From NCBI GenBank assembly GCA_022376925.1, contig JAIOJX010000004.1, forward strand, positions 2,666,001-2,730,000: DNA of 64,000 bases, given 5' to 3'. Positions 22,445 through 33,876 of the stretch are shown in pieces (within the stretch, counting starts at the first letter, position 1; each line of letters opens with the position of its first letter). Under the pieces are notes generated by a model, which searched no databases, was not told the DNA's origin, and saw only the letters and a list, made by a program, of their open reading frames with translations. Source of the DNA: Tragulus kanchil (taxonomy: Eukaryota; Chordata; Mammalia; Artiodactyla; Tragulidae). A program made the translations under genes and the position numbers.

Positions 22445-22650
22445 ATAGTGAAAGCTTCCACTCACTGAGTAGTTACAACTTACTGGGCACTTTCACAGAC
22501 ACAGTCCCATTCAATCCTCACAACAACCCAGTGAGGTAGGTTATATCACTTATTCCATTTCACAGATGAGGCAGCCAAGGCACAGAGAGGTTAAGAGACA
22601 TTTCTAAGATCACACAGCTGACAAGTTGTGCGCGGAGTCAAGTCAATTCT
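22445..22650 (+). repeat. MIR SINE, nearly full length, duplicated at 23535-23741
   Basis: The full MIR order is visible: 'actgggcactttcacagaca', 'aatcctcacaacaacccagt', 'ttcacagatgaggcagccaa', 'acagagaggttaagagacat' and 'agatcacacagctgacaagt'. One copy comes from duplication 7. Confidence 0.85.
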
Positions 22651-22869
22651 GTGTGTATGCCCATCAACTGCCCTTCCTTGCCCCCTGCTCCCGGCTAGCA
22701 TGGCCTGGCTGGTGGCTCTGTCTCCTGTGGCTTCCCCGGGGGAGAAGGTAAAACAAGCCTTCAGTGAGACCCAAGTGGTCCCTCCTGTGCTCTGTGACTG
22801 TAATAAAGTGCTTGCCCCTTGACTAGTGTCGTGTGTCTTCCCGGGGACATAAGGGAGCGGGGAGGAGGT

Positions 22870-23215
22870 GAGGGCAGCCTCCCAGCCTGTATGAGTTCAC
22901 GAAGGCAGCCAGAACTAAGTACTGGGTGGCCTGAACAACAGACTGTTAACTTAATCATCACTCTAGAGGCTGGAAGTCTAAGAGCAAGCTGTCAGCAGGG
23001 CTGGAGTTTTCCTAGGCCTTTCTTTGTCTTGTAGATGGCTGTGCTCCCCGGCATCTACACTCTGTGCGTGTCTATATCTTCATTTCTTCTTACAAGAACA
23101 CCCAGTCCTGCTGGATTAGGGTCCACCGCATTTCCTCCTTTGCCATTAGTTACCGCTTTAAAGGCCCTACCTTCAAATATAATCACAGTCTGAGGAACTG
23201 GGGGTGAAGACTTTC
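22870..23215 (-). repeat. MLT1-like (MaLR) LTR, minus, duplicated at 23960-24305
   Basis: On the minus strand this reads like the MaLR LTR pattern. On the plus strand the matching words are 'gaggctggaagtctaagagc', 'ttcttacaagaacacccagt', 'ggattagggtccaccgcatt' and 'aatataatcacagtctgagg'. It is a non-coding solo LTR relic of an ancient endogenous retrovirus-like element. The second copy is from duplication 7. Confidence 0.65.
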
Positions 23216-24424
23216 CAAAATCGGCTCACAGCACATGGCTCCAGGCATGGTCTAAACTTCACAAACTCATCCCAGTGCTTTTCATGGAGTTGGTGGTAAA
23301 GACAGGAGGTACCATGGCTCCAGGATTCTCACTATGAGGTCTGATCGCCCTGTTCCCAGGGTCCAGGTGGCTTCTCCGCCTGTCTTGGGCTGTATCTCTA
23401 ACAAGCCACACTGTAGACAATTTATTAACAAAATGAAAAAAATAGAAAAAAAAGTATGGGGTCTCTCCCCACCCCCTCATCCTCAGAGACTGGAGTTGAC
23501 CTGACCGTGAAGAAATCTGATTTGCTCCAAATGATAGTGAAAGCTTCCACTCACTGAGTAGTTACAACTTACTGGGCACTTTCACAGACACAGTCCCATT
23601 CAATCCTCACAACAACCCAGTGAGGTAGGTTATATCACTTATTCCATTTCACAGATGAGGCAGCCAAGGCACAGAGAGGTTAAGAGACATTTCTAAGATC
23701 ACACAGCTGACAAGTTGTGCGGCGGAGTCAAGTCAATTCTGTGTGTATGCCCATCAACTGCCCTTCCTTGCCCCCTGCTCCCGGCTAGCATGGCCTGGCT
23801 GGTGGCTCTGTCTCCTGTGGCTTCCCCGGGGGAGAAGGTAAAACAAGCCTTCAGTGAGACCCAAGTGGTCCCTCCTGTGCTCTGTGACTGTAATAAAGTG
23901 CTTGCCCCTTGACTAGTGTCGTGTGTCTTCCCGGGGACATAAGGGAGCGGGGAGGAGGTGAGGGCAGCCTCCCAGCCTGTATGAGTTCACGAAGGCAGCC
24001 AGAACTAAGTACTGGGTGGCCTGAACAACAGACTGTTAACTTAATCATCACTCTAGAGGCTGGAAGTCTAAGAGCAAGCTGTCAGCAGGGCTGGAGTTTT
24101 CCTAGGCCTTTCTTTGTCTTGTAGATGGCTGTGCTCCCCGGCATCTACACTCTGTGCGTGTCTATGTCTTCATTTCTTCTTACAAGAACACCCAGTCCTG
24201 CTGGATTAGGGTCCACCGCATTTCCTCCTTTGCCATTAGTTACCGCTTTAAAGGCCCTACCTTCAAATATAATCACAGTCTGAGGAACTGGGGGTGAAGA
24301 CTTCATCATGAACGTAGGCAGGAGGGCACAATTCGGCTCACAGCACAGCCCCGGGGGAGGTAACCCTCAGGTGCCTTGGTTGCCAGATGTTTCCAGAGGC
24401 CGGTTACACAGCAACCAGGGCCAC

Positions 24425-24665
24425 ATCAGGGCAGTCCGGGGCCCCGGAAGCCGCCAGGCAGTGTCTGGGAACACCTGCCACCACGGGAGGGCGGGGGAAG
24501 GTCCCGGGAGGTGAGGCCCCCTGGGGCGGGGCCGAGACCCAGGCGGAGGAGCCTGGCCCGGCGCCGCCTGTCCCTCCAGTCCGAGGCGTGCCGGACAGGG
24601 GGAGGGCGCACGCGGGCGGGCTCTGCCATCACGGCCCGCGCTGGTGGCAGGGCTCAGCGTGAAGG
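24425..24665. promoter_or_regulatory. CpG island with GC-box motifs
   Basis: I count about 22 CpG dinucleotides in roughly 230 bp, far above the CpG-poor background. GC boxes include 'gggagggcgggggaagg' and 'ctggggcggggccgag'. CpG density stays moderate to about 24960 and again at 25230-25560. Such islands usually mark promoters or early exons. No start codon, exon or direction could be assigned. Only the core is single copy, since sequence from 24788 on is duplicated. Confidence 0.55.
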
Positions 24666-24787
24666 CCACGTTAGCTGCCCCACGGGCATCATGCCCAGCG
24701 CCTGCGGACATTTAAAGCCATTTGTCGGCCTTTAGCACGATCCTCCAAACTACATTCCGAGGGGGCAAAAATCAACACGACCTCCTC

Positions 24788-27003
24788 GGTGCGGATTCCC
24801 AGAGCCCACACGAGGTCTCCTTGACCTGTCTCCTTGGCCCCCGCACGAGGCCTGCACGCCTGCCCCGCCCTGCAGCGGCGCCCAGGGCCCTCGCCGGCAG
24901 CCACAGGACAGGTGCAGGAGGCGGGGTGTAGGGAGAGCCCCCCGCCCCGGCGACACACCCTGTTCCTGCTCAGCTTTGGCACCGTTCCCCGCCAGACACA
25001 TGGGCATCCTCAAAATTCACACGGCCTGAGCCTGCTGAGGTCCTTCTAGAACGTTCCCTCTCATCCCTGGGGCATTACCGCTAAGATGGGCTCCCTGACT
25101 GCCACAGGCGGGCTCTACTCTTGAGATTCCAAGGAGTAGAGGGGTGGACGGGAATAACGGCAAAGCCTCAAAGAGACTGTTCTCTTTACCTTGCCAGCCT
25201 TGACTGGGTGCCCGTGTGCGCCTAGTGCCGACCGAGGCAACCAGAGAGCTCCGCCTCGGGAGGAGGCCCGCTCACACACACGCAGCTCTTCGAGACTTTC
25301 AGCATCGAGCCCATTTCTGAACACGGCCGTAACGTGGTAACACTCTCAAATACAGCCCTACAGTCGGCACGCCACGGGCCTCCGTCCTGTGGGGAGAAGG
25401 AACGGACACCGCTGACAACCCCAGCGCCAGCCTTGCAGCCCGCAGGGTCTGCAGCTGTTCTTGACTGACCGGAAGTCCGGCACCAGGCACCTCCTAGGGG
25501 CGTGTCCAAGGAGGTCGTGGGACGCCGGGCAAGAAGGAGGCGGTGCCCTCTTGTGGCCTACCCTGGAATGACGGGCTAACTTGCTTAGGAGGACTTCTTT
25601 GTTGTTTGTTGTCGTAGACCATTATTATCTAACACTTTTGCACAGGAAAACACTTTTCATCCCATGACCTCATTTGATCCTTGTTTTAAGATGCATCTTG
25701 TCAAGTTTTAAAGAGGCCCAGTAAGGTTTAAACTGATGCTGCAGCTAGAGCTGCAATATTTTGGCCACCTGATGTGAAAAGACAACTCTTTGGAAAAGAC
25801 CCTGATGCTGGGAAAACAGAAGATAAAAAAGGAGAAAGGAGCTCACTGGATGGACATGAGTTTGAGCAAGCTCTGGGAGCTGGTGCGGATTCCCAGAGCC
25901 CACACGAGGTCTCCTTGACCTGTCTCCTTGGCCCCGACGAGGCCTGCACGCCTGCCCGCCCTGCAGCGGCGCCCAGGGCCTCGCCGGCAGCCACAGGACA
26001 GGTGCAGGAGGCGGGGTGTAGGGAGAGCCCCCCGCCCCGGCGACACACCCTGTTCCTGCTCAGCTTTGGCACCGTTCCCCGCCAGACACATGGGCATCCT
26101 CAAAATTCACACGGCCTGAGCCTGCTGAGGTCCTTCTAGAACGCCCTCTCATCCCTGGGGCATTACCGCTAAGATGGGCTCCCTGACTGCCACAGGCGGG
26201 CTCTACTCTTGAGATTCCAAGGAGTAGAGGGGTGGACGGGAATAACGGCAAAGCCTCAAAGAGACTGTTCTCTTTACCTTGCCAGCCTTGACTGGGTGCC
26301 CGTGTGCGCCTAGTGCCGACCGAGGCAACCAGAGAGCTCCGCCTCGGGAGGAGGCCCGCTCACACACACGCAGCTCTTCGAGACTTTCAGCATCGAGCCC
26401 ATTTCTGAACACGGCCGTAACGTGGTAACACTCTCAAATACAGCCCTACAGTCGGCACGCCACGGGCCTCCGTCCTGTGGGGAGAAGGAACGGACACCGC
26501 TGACAACCCCAGCGCCAGCCTTGCAGCCCGCAGGGTCTGCAGCTGTTCTTGACTGACCGGAAGTCCGGCACCAGGCACCTCCTAGGGGCGTGTCCAAGGA
26601 GGTCGTGGGACGCCGGGCAAGAAGGAGGCGGTGCCCTCTTGTGGCCTACCCTGGAATGACGGGCTAACTTGCTTAGGAGGACTTCTTTGTTGTTTGTTGT
26701 CGTAGACCATTATTATCTAACACTTTTGCACAGGAAAACACTTTTCATCCCATGACCTCATTTGATCCTTGTTTTAAGATGCATCTTGTCAAGTTTTAAA
26801 GAGGCCCAGTAAGGTTTAAACTGATGCTGCAGCTAGAGCTGCAATATTTTGGCCACCTGATGTGAAAAGACAACTCTTTGGAAAAGACCCTGATGCTGGG
26901 AAAAACAGAAGATAGAGGAGAAGGGGACGAGAGAGGACCAGATGGTTGGATGGCCTCACTGAGTCAATGGACATGAGTTTGAGCAAGCTCTGGGAGCTGG
27001 TGA
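24788..27003. repeat. Direct tandem duplication 8, period about 1088-1094 bp
   Basis: Copy A starts at 24788 and copy B at 25882 with 'ggtgcggattcccagagccc'. Several differences are single-base losses in C or G runs in copy B (for example gccccgccc against gcccgccc), typical of homopolymer sequencing error. At its end, copy A lacks an internal block present in B between 'agaaggggac' and 'gtcaatgg'. Both copies end in a BovB fragment. Confidence 0.95.
25731..25881 (+). mobile_element. BovB LINE 3' fragment (plus), incomplete copy
   Basis: BovB ORF2 3' coding words are visible: 'ctgcaatattttggccacct', 'ttggaaaagaccctgatgct' and 'tggacatgagtttgagcaag'. It is shorter than the partner at 26820 because an internal block is missing near 25830, probably an assembly defect. 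Confidence 0.8.
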
Positions 27004-27015
27004 AGGACAGGGAAA
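26820..27015 (+). mobile_element. BovB LINE 3' fragment (plus)
   Basis: This is the fuller partner of 25731-25881. It includes 'gatggttggatggcctcact' and 'tggtgaaggacaggg', the region encoding the end of BovB ORF2. It is 5'-truncated and non-functional. Confidence 0.85.
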
Positions 27016-27762
27016 CCTTACTCTGTGCCTGGCATTGTGAATTTATTTTATACATATTATCTCATTTGTGAGATTCAGACAGAGAACAGAGTAGGGCACC
27101 ATAACTGCTAAGCAGCTGCATTGGGAAACAAGTTATAGTCCCATTATAGCCCCATTTTCAGGCCAAACTTCTCCCACACAAGCTAGGGTGGAGAAGTGTT
27201 CAATATAGTCCTCCAGCTCCTGGAAGATTGAAGAAGGCCTGAGAGACTTCATTCAGCAGAGTCAACCCCGCTACAGATCCCAGCATGCTGGAGGTGTCAT
27301 CTGACTCCAGGTGTGCCCCGAGGGAGTGGGTACCCATGTCCCAGTAGAGAGAGTTTATTTCCTGCTTCAAGCAAAATGGTTTCCCAGGCTCCCTCAGAGC
27401 TTCCTGTCTCAAAGGAGACAGCAAGAAAGCCGCCCTAAAATTGCTACAGGATATGGTCCAAGAATGCAGACAAAGGAGGTGGAAAGGGTTGCTCTGACCC
27501 TGAGGGAACCAGAGGGAAGATAGAGGCTGAGAGGAAGATAGTCTGCCCTTGGTTGGGTTCCACGCCTCCAGCAGTCCCGTAGGCCCAGCCAGCAGCCTGT
27601 GCAAGCCAATCTCATTTCTGTGAAAGGGCAGTGGCCAGAATAGGGGGCTCAGGCCTGTCTGGGCGTTTCAGACCTAGACAGCCCATCTCCAGGTCATGGA
27701 AGCAGGCAAAGTGGAAACCAACCCAGTAGGGAGAGGCTAGGTCTGAATTTACTTCTGTTTTA
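27016..27762. other. Unique non-coding DNA
   Basis: No gene, splice pair or young repeat is recognised. A 134-codon minus-strand open frame (27200-27604) overlaps plus-strand frames and has no recognisable domain. Confidence 0.4.
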
Positions 27763-27825
27763 TATATGTGTGTGTGTGTGTGTATACATATACATGTATA
27801 TATATATACATATATATATATATGG
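27763..27825. repeat. Compound TG/TA microsatellite
   Basis: A clean TG run is followed by alternating 'tatacata' and TA repeats. It is likely polymorphic and prone to slippage. Confidence 0.9.
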
Positions 27826-28444
27826 TGATACCCAAGTGGCCTCACTCTGGGGACATCAGGAGCATGTCAGTTGCACTCCGATCTGTGAGAGGCTGGAAGG
27901 AACCACAGCTACATTAATTTAGAGACTGACCCTTCTAACTTAACCTATCGACCACTTCAAAGTCCCAAAACTGTTTCCCTGGTCTGTTCATGCCACAGTT
28001 TCTGACAGAGGGGCAAAACACTTCAGCTTGCATACCTCCAGTGACAAGGACCTCACCACTTTACCAGCCAGGCTATGTTCTTGATCAGCTGGGATCTGTT
28101 AGGAGGTCCCTCTCCAGGAGTCAAAGCTGTGTTATTTTCCCTACCTCCTTTGCTGCCCACAGAGATGTAAAAAACAGTGTCCCTGGCTTCTTTCCTCTCT
28201 TCCAAGATAAATATGCCCAGGGCTCCCAGCGGGCCTCTGAGACTGAATTTAACCTTGTTTCCCTGCCTGCACAGCCAAGACCCTTTCTATGGGGTCAGAA
28301 GGTCCTTTGAGAGCCTAATAAAAACAATCAAGCATCTCCGTGAAAACAGCACATGTCCACACAAAATGTTACTCACTACTTTAGAGGGTCCTAACCCATC
28401 TTTAGCTCATGGCACAGTTTCCAGAAAGTGGTTGGCCTTTAGTA

Positions 28445-29150
28445 CTAATTTATATATTCAACAAATGTTTACAGAGGACCTACCATATGCCAAACACGGT
28501 TCCTAGTGCCCAGGATGGAAGGGTGAATTAAACAAATCTCAGCTCCAAGAATTTACAGTCTGGAGCAAGAGAGACACAAACAAGGCAGCCACCGCATCAT
28601 TAATTTTCTATTGCGACAAATTCAAGGAAGAAATGAAAGAGCGCGGCACAATGCAAAGTGGCAGGATTAGGAGGCGGGTTTAGACTGGGAGGTCTGGGAG
28701 GGCCCTGGAGTGTGAGGTGGGGAGGGACATTTGAGTAAAGATCGGAGGACAGGAGGCCACTGGGGACAGGAGGGGTGGGGTCAGGTAGGCGCAAGGGGGG
28801 GGGGTGTCCAGTCTCTGAGGTGAGTGACTTCCCTGACGATCCAGTGGCTAAGACTTCGTGCTCCCAACGTTGGGGGCCTGGGGTTCGATTCCTGGTCCAG
28901 GAACTCAATTCCAACTGCCCCAACTAAAATCTAAGATCCCAGATCCCATGTACCACAACTAAGACCCAGCACCACCAAATTAATTTTTATGAAAGACCCA
29001 GGAAGGAGACAAGCGGGGCTACAGCCTGGAGTGGAAGACAGAGCAGAGGGGCACAAAGCCAGGCTGAGTGGAGAGTCTAGGCTCCATCTAAGAGCAACGA
29101 GTGGCAGTCAGGTACACATTTGAAAAGATCACTCGAACCAGGGAAGGGAA
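28445..29150 (+). repeat. L2 LINE fragment split by a CHR SINE, duplicated at about 29540-30247
   Basis: 'ttcaacaaatgtttacagag', 'acctaccatatgccaaacac' and 'tttgagtaaagatcggagga' lie left of the SINE, and 'gcctggagtggaagacagag' and 'ttgaaaagatcactcg' lie right of it. They fit the L2 3' region in order. No coding potential remains. Confidence 0.6.
28826..28990 (+). mobile_element. CHR-type SINE, duplicated at 29924-30091
   Basis: Head 'gacttccctgacgatccagt', box-B-like 'ggttcgattcctgg' and 'accacaactaagacccagca' are diagnostic of CHR elements. The element is inserted in L2 and lacks a long poly-A. Copy B differs in its tail (tttttaaaaag against tttttatgaaag). Confidence 0.85.
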
Positions 29151-30410
29151 TCAAAATGTATTCCCCTTTCACGTTTCCTTATATCTGCATAAAGAAATCC
29201 TAGAAAAATACAAAAGAATAAAGGATGGTTACTTAGAAAAGCAAGACTTCTCAATATTTTCGTGTTATGTTGTCTTGTATTGACATGTGAATAACCTGAA
29301 TATTTACTTGTGTTAGTTTCTCTTAGCTGCTAAATTTAACCTGGGCCTTGTTTCCCTGCCTGCACAGCCAAGACCCTTTCTATGGGGTCAGAAGGTCCTT
29401 TGAGAGCCTAATAAAAACAATCAAGCATCTCCGTGAAAACAGCACATGTCCACACAAAATGTTACTCACTACTTTAGAGGGTCCTAACCCATCTTTAGCT
29501 CATGGCACAGTTTCCAGAAAGTGGTTGGCCTTTAGTACTAATTTATATATTCAACAAATGTTTACAGAGGACCTACCATATGCCAAACACGGTTCCTAGT
29601 GCCCAGGATGGAAGGGTGAATTAAACAAATCTCAGCTCCAAGAATTTACAGTCTGGAGCAAGAGAGACACAAACAAGGCAGCCACCGCATCATTAATTTT
29701 CTATTGCGACAAATTCAAGGAAGAAATGAAAGAGCGCGGCACAATGCAAAGTGGCAGGATTAGGAGAGCGGGTTTAGACTGGGAGGTCTGGGAGGGCCCT
29801 GGAGTGTGAGGTGGGGAGGGACATTTGAGTAAAGATCGGAGGACAGGAGGCCACTGGGGACAGGAGGGGTGGGGTCAGGTAGGCGCAAGGGGGGGGGGGG
29901 GGGGTCCAGTCTCTGAGGTGAGTGACTTCCCTGACGATCCAGTGGCTAAGACTTCGTGCTCCCAACGTTGGGGGCCTGGGGTTCGATTCCTGGTCCAGGA
30001 ACTCAATTCCAACTGCCCCAACTAAAATCTAAGATCCCAGATCCCATGTACCACAACTAAGACCCAGCACCACCAAATTAATTTTTAAAAAGACCCAGGA
30101 AGGAGACAAGCGGGGCTACAGCCTGGAGTGGAAGACAGAGCAGAGGGGCACAAAGCCAGGCTGAGTGGAGAGTCTAGGCTCCATCTAAGAGCAACGAGTG
30201 GCAGTCAGGTACACATTTGAAAAGATCACTCGAACCAGGGAAGGGAATCAAAATGTATTCCCCTTTCACGTTTCCTTATATCTGCATAAAGAAATCCTAG
30301 AAAAATACAAAAGAATAAAGGATGGTTACTTAGAAAAGCAAGACTTCTCAATATTTTCGTGTTATGTTGTCTTGTATTGACATGTGAATAACCTGAATAT
30401 TTACTTGTGT

Positions 30411-31760
30411 TAGTTTCTCTTAGCTGCCATAACAAATTATGATAAACTGGGTGACTTAAAACAACAGAAATTTATTCTGTCATAGTTCTCACTTCAGTTC
30501 AGTCACTCATTCGTGTCTGATTCTTTGCGCCCCATGGACTGCAGCATTCCAAGCGTCCCCATCCTTCACCATCTCCTGGGGCTTGCTCAATCTCATGTTC
30601 ATTGACTCAGTGATGCCATCCAACCCCCTTGTCCTCTGTCGTCCTTCTTCTGCCTAATATTTTTCCCAGTGAGTCATCTCTTCACATCAGGTGGCCAAAG
30701 GATTGAAGCTTCAGCATCAGTCCTTTCAATGAATATTCAGGGTTAATTTCCTTCGGGATTGACTGACTTGATCTCCTTGCAGTCCAAGGGACTCTCAAGA
30801 GTCTTCTTAAACACCACAGTTCAAAGGCATTAATTCTTCAGCGCTCAGCCTTCTTTATGGTTCAGCTCTCACATCCATATGTGACTACTGGGAAAACCAT
30901 AGCTTTGACTGACCATATGGACTTCTGTCAGCAAAGTGATGTCTCGGCTTTTTTAATACCGTCTCTAGATTTGTCATAGCTTTTCTTCTAAGGACAAATG
31001 TCTTTTAATTTCATGGCTGCAGTCACCATTCACGGTGATTTTGGAACCCAAGAAAATAAAGTCTGTCACTGTTTCCATTGTTTGCCCATCCATTTACCAC
31101 GAAGTGATGGGACCAGATGCCATGGTCTGAGTTTTTTGAACATTGAGTTTTAAACCAGTTTTTTCACTCTCCTCTTTCACCTTTATCAAGAGACTCTTTA
31201 GTTCCTCTTCACTTTCTGTCATAAGGGTGGTGCCATCTGCATACCTTAGGTTATTGATATTTCTCCCAGCAATCTTGACTTCAGCTTGTGCTTTATCCAA
31301 GCCAGCATTTCACATCATGTCCTCTGCATATAAGTTAAATAAAGCGGGGTGACAATATACAGCCTTGATATACTCCTTTCCCAACGTGGTACCTCATAGT
31401 TCTAGAGGCCAGAAATCCACAGTCAGGGTGCTGGCAGGGCCAGGTTCCCTCTTAAGATCCTAGGGGAGTTTGTTCTTGTTTCTTCCATTTTCTGGGGGCT
31501 TGGAGCATTCCTTGGCTCATGACTACATCTCTCTGCTCTGCTCGATCTCCTCTATGTTCTGACAAATCTCCCTTGTGTGTCTCTTGTAAGAGCATTTATC
31601 ACTGAATTGGGGCCCACCTGAATAATCCAGGATAACCTCTTCATCTTGAGGTCCTTAATGGCATCAGTAAAGATCCCTTTTCCAAATGAGGTCACATTCA
31701 GATTCCAGGAATTGGTGTGTGGACAATGCCTTTTGTTGTGCCACCATTCAACCCATCATA
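30411..31760 (-). repeat. MLT1-like (MaLR) LTR, minus, split by BovB
   Basis: The left part (to 30489) has 'aactgggtgacttaaaacaa' and 'cagaaatttattctgtcata'. The right part (from 31394) has 'agttctagaggccagaaatc', 'ggggcttggagcattccttg' and 'gaggtcacattcagattcca'. Together they form one LTR relic. The LTR has no coding content. Confidence 0.7.
30490..31393 (-). mobile_element. BovB LINE, 5'-truncated (minus), with reverse-transcriptase remnant
   Basis: Target-site copies tcatagttct lie at 30480-30489 and 31394-31403 (10 of 10), so the insertion is bounded exactly. On the minus strand, 31300-31094 encodes a 68-residue piece of the RTE reverse transcriptase, including the F/YxDD-type catalytic box. 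Here the box reads YADG, so the second catalytic aspartate is lost. The 3' UTR with 'tgaactgaagtgag'-like words faces left. The copy is about 0.9 kb of a 3 kb-class element and is dead. Confidence 0.9.
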
Positions 31761-31870
31761 AGACAGCACTGATAATATCAAAGCAAACTTTAAAATGGGG
31801 TTCTAGCTCTGGGGTGGCAGAGGGACTGCATGGACAGAGGAGGTCGGTATGTGTGGTAGCAAAGGCCCAC

Positions 31871-32069
31871 CAGGCTTCCCTGGTGGCTCAGATAGTAAAG
31901 AATTTGCCTGCAATGCAGGAGACCAGGGTTCCATCCCTGGACTGGGAAGATCCCCTGGAGAAGGAAATGACAACCCACTCCAGTATTCTTGCCTGGAGAG
32001 TCCCATGGACAGAGGAGCCTAGAGGGCTACAGTCCAAGGGTTGCAACAAGTCGCACATGACTGAGCAAC
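31871..32069 (+). mobile_element. Bov-tA SINE (plus)
   Basis: The typical order is present: 'ggcttccctggtggctcaga', 'cctgcaatgcaggagaccag', 'aacccactccagtattcttg' and 'gtcgcacatgactgagcaac'. The target-site copies tagcaaaggccca (31857-31869) and tagcaaaggtcca (32070-32082) match at 12 of 13. A ruminant-specific SINE with a tRNA-derived head and BovB tail. Confidence 0.93.
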
Positions 32070-32082
32070 TAGCAAAGGTCCA

Positions 32083-32664
32083 GTGGACTCCAGATGGATC
32101 AAGTGCAGGACAGAAGGAATCTCATGAAGCATTCCCCCACCACTCCTCGGTCTGGCTGAAGCAAATGCGCTGCCTTTGGTGCCTTCACTGAGCCTGGAAA
32201 GATCAGAGGACAAGGGGGCTCCAGGGAGGTGAGACTGGGAGGGAGAAGTTGTAGCCATTTCAAGGTAGAATTTACCATTAAGGAAGCCGGATATATGTGG
32301 TGACGCCTGCAAAACTCTTAAGGGAATGGAAGCCTCAGGTGGCAACTGGCTCAGGCTACAGAAAACCCATCACTCCCCTCGTTTTGAAAGCTCAGCATCC
32401 CCTGATGCAAGCCTGGGCTGCCACCACATCACAGAAGTGGCTGTGACTCAGTTTGGGAAATCTAGGTTTTTGCCATGCTACACTTACGCAACCAACACTT
32501 TGACTCTAAATGCAAGACTTCTCATCTCCAGTGTAAATTTCAGGATCCCCCATGACTAATCTTTCCACATAATTCCACCTCCAAACCAAAGATGACAGTA
32601 TGCATGCTATGATCCCAATTTCATAGGGGGAAAAACAGCTCTCTCTAGGTGTGTCTGTAATAAT
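32083..32664. other. Unique non-coding DNA
   Basis: No gene or named repeat is recognised. Confidence 0.4.
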
Positions 32665-32825
32665 AATATCTTCACTGAGGTAGGCTTTATTTCATTTAAT
32701 TCTGTCACACTTTGAAGTAGGTGCTATCATTATTCCCACCTTACAGAGAAAGACAATGAGACTCAGAGAGGTTAAATACGTTGCCCATGGTCACCCAGCT
32801 AGTAGCGTTAGGACTGGGGCTTATA
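32665..32825 (+). repeat. MIR SINE
   Basis: 'ggtgctatcattattcccac', 'ctcagagaggttaaatacgt' and 'tgcccatggtcacccagcta' give the MIR order. Confidence 0.75.
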
Positions 32826-33476
32826 GTACACTGATGGTCTTGGCTGTGGTCTATAATCGTTCTGCCCCTCCTCACTCGTGCCCACTTGTGGATACAAATG
32901 CCAATAAAAAGTTCAAGGAGATGCCTACAAAGCTGTCAGTAGTGGCTGGTTCTGAGAAGGGTATGAAAAGGACCACACATTCTCTAGTTCTGCCTTGCTT
33001 TGAATTACCTTTAAGGAACATGCTTCCTTATTAATATAAAAATACGTATCTATGCATTTATCAAAAGGAAAATCTAGAAGAACGTACACCAAAATGTCAA
33101 CAGCATTTACAGCAAGGGAGCATGAACAGGAAACCAACTTCTACGCTATATAGTTTGGTGTTTGAACTTTATACAACATAGACTGCTTTTGTAAGCAGAA
33201 AGAAGGCAATTAAGACTTTAAAAAAAGAAGGAGAGAGAGGAGGGCAGTGACTCAGCAGCTCTTCTGGAATCCCCAGTAGCTCCAGACAGAGATCCCGCCA
33301 CCTTCACCAGCCCCTTCTTCACTTCTCCCTCCACCCCCTTTGCACATCCGAACCAGAAAAGCCTGTGTCTGGGTGGCATCTTCCTGCCTTTCCTTCCTCC
33401 CAGCCTCTAAACTAGGCCACTGCTGATCCTGATCCCACAGGGCAACACTCTCCCTTCATCTTACATTTGCAGTTTT

Positions 33477-33876
33477 TTGGGTTTTTTTGGTTTTTTTTTT
33501 GAAAATTCCCCTGGAGGAGGGCATGGCAACCCACTCTAGTATTCTTTTTTTTTTAAGATTTATTTAATTTATTTATTTTTTGGGCGGGGGTCGGGTTGGG
33601 GAGGGAGGGGAGCAGGCAGGCCACTTCTATTGGTCTTTCATTTCTCTATGTTCATCCGTCTTTGTTCTTTGGCTCCTGTGGGCCTCCCACCGCGGTGGCG
33701 TCTGTCGTTGCAGAGCGCTGGCTCTGGGCGCATGCGCTTCAGAGCTCAGGCTCGGTAATTGGACACATCAGTCCAGCCGCTCCGCGGCACATGGGATCTT
33801 CCCAGGCCAGGGATCAAACCGGCGCCCTTGCACTGCAAGGCGGTGTCCTTACCCACTGGACCACCAGGGGAAGCCC
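33477..33876 (-). mobile_element. Long-bodied CHR SINE (minus) with extra 3' segment and second A-tail
   Basis: Read on the minus strand, the CHR head (ending at 33876) and long body reach (taaat)n plus an A-run at about 33546-33555. About 43 bp of Bov-tA sequence follows (33503-33545, plus-strand words 'cccctggaggagggcatggc' and 'aacccactctagtattc'), then a second A-rich tail (33477-33501). Target-site copies 33463-33476 and 33877-33890 match at 13 of 14 and enclose the whole composite. This fits 3' transduction or a chimeric retroposition event. Confidence 0.8.

Larger units (their letters stand above)
22168..24345. repeat. Direct tandem duplication 7, period about 1090 bp
   Basis: Copy A begins at 22168 and copy B at 23258 with 'cttcacaaactcatcccagt'. 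The clean match ends at 'ggggtgaagactt' (about 23213 and 24304). Copy A then jumps to 'tcggctcacagcaca', which in B occurs only after about 27 further bases, so A has lost an internal block. The bases just left of B ('atggctccaggcatgg') look like a degraded form of those left of A ('atgcggtccaggtgc'). Each copy holds a MIR and an MLT1-like LTR. Confidence 0.95.
28249..30439. repeat. Direct tandem duplication 9, period about 1093-1097 bp
   Basis: Copy A starts near 28249 and copy B near 29342. The match ends at 'tttctcttagctgc' (29330 and 30426). A poly-G run is 10 long in A (about 28795-28804) and 16 long in B (about 29889-29904), accounting for most of the offset drift. Each copy holds an L2 fragment interrupted by a CHR SINE. 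Confidence 0.95.
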
